From Acetobacteraceae bacterium (GTDB lineage: Bacteria; Pseudomonadota; Alphaproteobacteria; Acetobacterales; Acetobacteraceae), in the NCBI GenBank assembly GCA_947474705.1, contig CANJJS010000003.1, positions 59,407 through 123,406 of the forward strand: DNA of 64,000 nt, given 5' to 3'. The notes beneath the pieces are model-generated. The model worked only from the letters and a program-made list of their open reading frames with translations. It did not search any database and had not been told where the DNA came from. Position numbers and translations under genes: made by a program. This document shows positions 61,808-64,000 of the stretch, one piece after another. The stretch's first letter is position 1. The number at the start of each line of letters is the position of its first letter.

Positions 61808-62664
61808 TGGCCCTGAGAAGTTTTCTCTTCGCGCCCGGCAATCACGCGCGGCGCGTGGAAAAGGCGCTGACGCTTCCCGCCGACGCTGTCATCCTGGACC
61901 TGGAAGATGCCGTCGCGGTCAGCGAGAAACCCGCGACCCGCGAACTTGTCGTGGCGGCGGCCGCGCAACCGCGGCACGGCAGCCTGTATATTCGCGTGAA
62001 CGCGCATTCGACGGAATGGTGTTACGCCGATCTGGTCGCGGTTGTCCGTCCGGGTGTGGACGGGTTGATCCTGCCAAAAATCGAAACACCCGATCAGTTG
62101 CGGGCCGCGGACTGGGTCATGTCGAACCTGGAGGCCGAACGCGGTTTGCCCGTTGGCGGCATCGATCTCGTGCCTATCATCGAAACCGCGCAGGGGATCG
62201 GAAATATCGCGGCCATCGCCGGGTCGGGGTCGCGCACGAAACGCATGGCCTTCGGCGCGGGCGATTATACGCTCGACCTCGGAATGGTCTGGTCGCGGGA
62301 CGAACTGGAATTACTGCCGGCGCGGGCGGCCGTCGTGAATGCGTCCCGTGCGGCGGGTATCGAGCCACCGTTCGACACCGTCTGGGCCGATTTGCGGGAT
62401 ACCGAGGGATTCGCGCTGTCGGCGAAGCGTGCCGCCGATCTGGGGTTCCAGGGGAAGATGTGCATCCATCCCGACCAGGTCGCGGTGACCAACGCGGCGT
62501 TCTCGCCGTCGCCGGAACAATTGGCATGGGCGTTGCGGGTCATCGGCGCGTTCGAGGAAGCGGAAGCCAAAGGGTTGGCGTCCATTCAGCTCGACGGTCA
62601 GTTCATCGATTATCCGATTGTCCAGCGCGCCCGTCAGGTGGCTGCGAGAGGAGGTGCGTTATGA
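61807..62664 (+). CDS. HpcH/HpaI (CitE-like) acyl-CoA lyase
   Basis: A 285-residue TIM-barrel lyase of the CitE family, which cleaves 3-hydroxy-acyl-CoA thioesters such as malyl-, beta-methylmalyl- or citramalyl-CoA. Seen: LDLEDAV (D31, E33, D34), R63 in YIRVN, metal ligands E126 in PIIETAQG and D153 in GAGDYTLDLGM, and CIHPDQV near the C-terminus. Overlaps the next gene by ATGA. With the downstream CaiB transferase it has the makeup of a two-step activation and cleavage of a dicarboxylic hydroxy acid (for example citramalate). Confidence 0.92.
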   Translation: MALRSFLFAPGNHARRVEKALTLPADAVILDLEDAVAVSEKPATRELVVAAAAQPRHGSLYIRVNAHSTEWCYADLVAVVRPGVDGLILPKIETPDQLRAADWVMSNLEAERGLPVGGIDLVPIIETAQGIGNIAAIAGSGSRTKRMAFGAGDYTLDLGMVWSRDELELLPARAAVVNASRAAGIEPPFDTVWADLRDTEGFALSAKRAADLGFQGKMCIHPDQVAVTNAAFSPSPEQLAWALRVIGAFEEAEAKGLASIQLDGQFIDYPIVQRARQVAARGGAL

Positions 62665-63863
62665 TCGATATTCAGGCGCTGCAGGGGTGCCGGGTGCTTG
62701 ATCTCGCGACGTTCCTCGCGGGGCCCTTCGCGGCGACGCAGCTTGGCGAGTTCGGCGCGGATGTCATCAAAGTGGAACTGCCGGGAATCGGCGATGCGAC
62801 GCGGCGGTTCGGCACGATGACGGAGTGTGGCGATTCGCTGCCGTGGTTGTCGGAGTCGCGTAACAAGCGATGCATTACGCTCGATCTGCGGAAGCCGGAC
62901 GGGGTGGCGCTGCTGAAGCGGCTGGTGAAAGAATCCGATGTTCTGATCGAGAATTTTCAGCCGGGCACGATGGAACGCTGGGGCCTTGGCTGGGACGTGC
63001 TGCACGCGGTCAATCCGCGTTTGGTCATGGTTCGTATCACCGGTTACGGGCAAACCGGTCCGTATAAGGACCGGCCGGGGTTCGGACGTATCGGCAATGC
63101 GTTTGGCGGCTTGTCGTTTCTCGCCGGGTATCCGGATCGGGCGCCGGTGACGCCGGGATCGGCGACGATTCCCGATTACATGGCGGGCATTTATGGCGCC
63201 CTGGGGACGCTGCTGGCCTTACAGGCCCGGGAAAAAACCGGCGAAGGGCAGTTTGTCGATATCGGGCTTTACGAACCGATATTTCGTATTCTCGACGAAC
63301 TCGCGCCCGCCTTCGATTATAAAGGGTTTGTCCGTCAGCGCATGGGGCCGGGCACGGTCAATGTCGTACCGCACAGCCATTATCCGACCAAGGACAACCG
63401 CTGGATCGCGATCGCTTGCACGAATGACAAGATTTTCGGACGACTGGCGGAGGCGATGGGACGGCCCGATCTCGCGGGTGGCGGCAGTTGGGGCACGCTG
63501 GCGGCGCGCGAGCGGGACCGCGCCATTGTCGACGAAACCGTTGGCGCCTGGACCGCGTCGTACGATCGGGCGGAGTTGTTAAAGTTATGCGAGGCATCGC
63601 AGGTTCCGGCCGGACCGGTCTATTCGATCGACGAGATTTTCGAGGACCCGCATTATGCCGCCCGCGAAAACATCTTGCGGATGGACGATCCTCGCATGGG
63701 CCAACTCGCCGTGCCCAATCTGGTGCCGAAACTCAGCGCCACGCCCGGAAAGGTCAATTTTCTGGGATCGGAGATGGGCGCCCATAATGACGAGATTTTT
63801 CGGGGTATGCTTGAATTGAGCGAGGCGGAATTGCAACGGTTGAAGGACGCCGCGGTGATTTGA
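62661..63863 (+). CDS. CaiB/BaiF family III CoA-transferase (4)
   Basis: A 400-residue CoA-transferase. Catalytic aspartate candidate D172 in TIPDYMAGIYGALG, 22 residues before TGEGQFVDIGLYEPIF; N-terminal CRVLDLATFLAGPFAATQLGEFGADVIKVE and NKRCITLDLR are typical. GAGAGGAGGTG lies just upstream of the ATG at 62661. Coupled to CitE (ATGA) and closest in arrangement to succinyl-CoA:citramalate/itaconate CoA-transferase-lyase pairs; the substrate itself is not provable. Followed by a dispersed palindromic repeat. Confidence 0.93.
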   Translation: MIDIQALQGCRVLDLATFLAGPFAATQLGEFGADVIKVELPGIGDATRRFGTMTECGDSLPWLSESRNKRCITLDLRKPDGVALLKRLVKESDVLIENFQPGTMERWGLGWDVLHAVNPRLVMVRITGYGQTGPYKDRPGFGRIGNAFGGLSFLAGYPDRAPVTPGSATIPDYMAGIYGALGTLLALQAREKTGEGQFVDIGLYEPIFRILDELAPAFDYKGFVRQRMGPGTVNVVPHSHYPTKDNRWIAIACTNDKIFGRLAEAMGRPDLAGGGSWGTLAARERDRAIVDETVGAWTASYDRAELLKLCEASQVPAGPVYSIDEIFEDPHYAARENILRMDDPRMGQLAVPNLVPKLSATPGKVNFLGSEMGAHNDEIFRGMLELSEAELQRLKDAAVI

Positions 63864-63882
63864 GGCGGTGGCGGGGGAGACG

Positions 63883-63953
63883 CTGGGGCGCTGCCCCAGA
63901 CCCCGCGAGGGCTTTGCCCTTCGAACCCACCAAGGGCTCGCCCTTGGAACCCC
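63883..63953 (+). repeat. Dispersed GC-rich palindromic repeat, copy B
   Basis: Nearly identical in order and length to copy A at 48981-49053: GCTGGGGCGCTGCCCCAGAC, CGCGAGGGCTTTGCCCTTCG, AAGGGCTCGCCCTTGGAACC. It starts 20 bp after the CoA-transferase stop. Confidence 0.8.
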
Positions 63954-63984
63954 GGTATTGGTGCCCTTTGGGAGGGGAGGTGCC

Positions 63985-64000
63985 ATGACCGGACCGGTCA
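63985..64000 (+). CDS. Probable start of a further gene, cut by the right edge
   Basis: ATG at 63985 (MTGPV...) is preceded by a strong ribosome site GGGAGGGGAGG (63970-63980) four bases away. Only five codons are visible, so the product is unknown. Confidence 0.4.

Noticed and set aside
1..64000. tRNA, rRNA, riboswitch, integrase or transposase genes
   Set aside because: No cloverleaf, rRNA core sequence, known riboswitch core or transposase motif was recognised by eye; a covariance-model scan would be needed to exclude small RNAs.

Overview
The window is GC-rich DNA with tightly packed genes and looks like chromosome from an alphaproteobacterium, most likely the Rhodospirillales/Acetobacteraceae. 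The evidence is a pyruvate dehydrogenase operon whose E1-beta subunit carries its own lipoyl domain, a Hint_2-domain surface protein of a type common in that group, and an unusual abundance of CaiB/BaiF (family III) CoA-transferases, SCP2-thiolase/DUF35 pairs and peptide-type ABC binding proteins. I recognise no rRNA, tRNA, CRISPR array, transposase or phage gene. Strand assignment is clear almost everywhere because very few of the overlapping long reading frames have protein-family character.

Layout. 0-3 kb: a minus-strand run of GT4 glycosyltransferase, EamA exporter and an aminoglycoside-phosphotransferase-like kinase cut by the left edge, preceded by a consensus promoter and a terminator-like leader hairpin. 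3.2-8 kb: an AraC regulator and a 1217-residue repetitive protein ending in a Hint domain. 8.3-14.7 kb: a class II aldolase, then the complete pyruvate dehydrogenase operon (E1-alpha, E1-beta, E2, a GNAT acetyltransferase, E3). 15-20.5 kb: CYTH-CHAD protein with a SixA-like phosphatase, an SDR, a Baeyer-Villiger-type monooxygenase, and a MNT/HEPN two-gene module. 20.5-40 kb: a catabolic region of acyl-CoA chemistry (five-gene minus-strand set with thiolase-like/DUF35/CaiB; amidohydrolase plus two overlapping CaiB genes; TauD-SDR-alpha-methylacyl-CoA racemase; crotonase; a dpp/opp-type ABC transporter operon; a citryl-CoA-lyase-like protein). 40-49 kb: a MocR regulator, a palindrome-rich spacer, two decayed small genes (AhpD-like stub and a GNAT with its CoA loop deleted), a flavin reductase, another ABC binding protein and a TRAP transporter whose binding protein converges on its permease genes. 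49-58 kb: mixed housekeeping and accessory genes (crotonases, GT2, RuvC, persulfide dioxygenase-rhodanese, LLM oxidoreductase, YihY, MFS). 58-64 kb: a second thiolase-like/DUF35 pair followed by a translationally coupled PhyH-CitE-CaiB operon.

How it works together. The recurring theme is import of organic acids or peptides (three family-5 binding proteins, one complete ABC permease set, one TRAP system), activation by CoA transfer, and cleavage by thiolase/lyase/crotonase enzymes down to acetyl-CoA level intermediates; the substrates cannot be read from sequence. The points most worth a second look are an overlapping CaiB pair in which only one partner keeps the catalytic aspartate, two thiolase-like/DUF35 modules lacking the thiolase cysteine, an alcohol-dehydrogenase-fold protein stripped of metal ligands, the consecutive in-frame gene deletions at 42.1-42.6 kb, and a dispersed palindromic repeat family at 49.0-49.2 kb and 63.9 kb.
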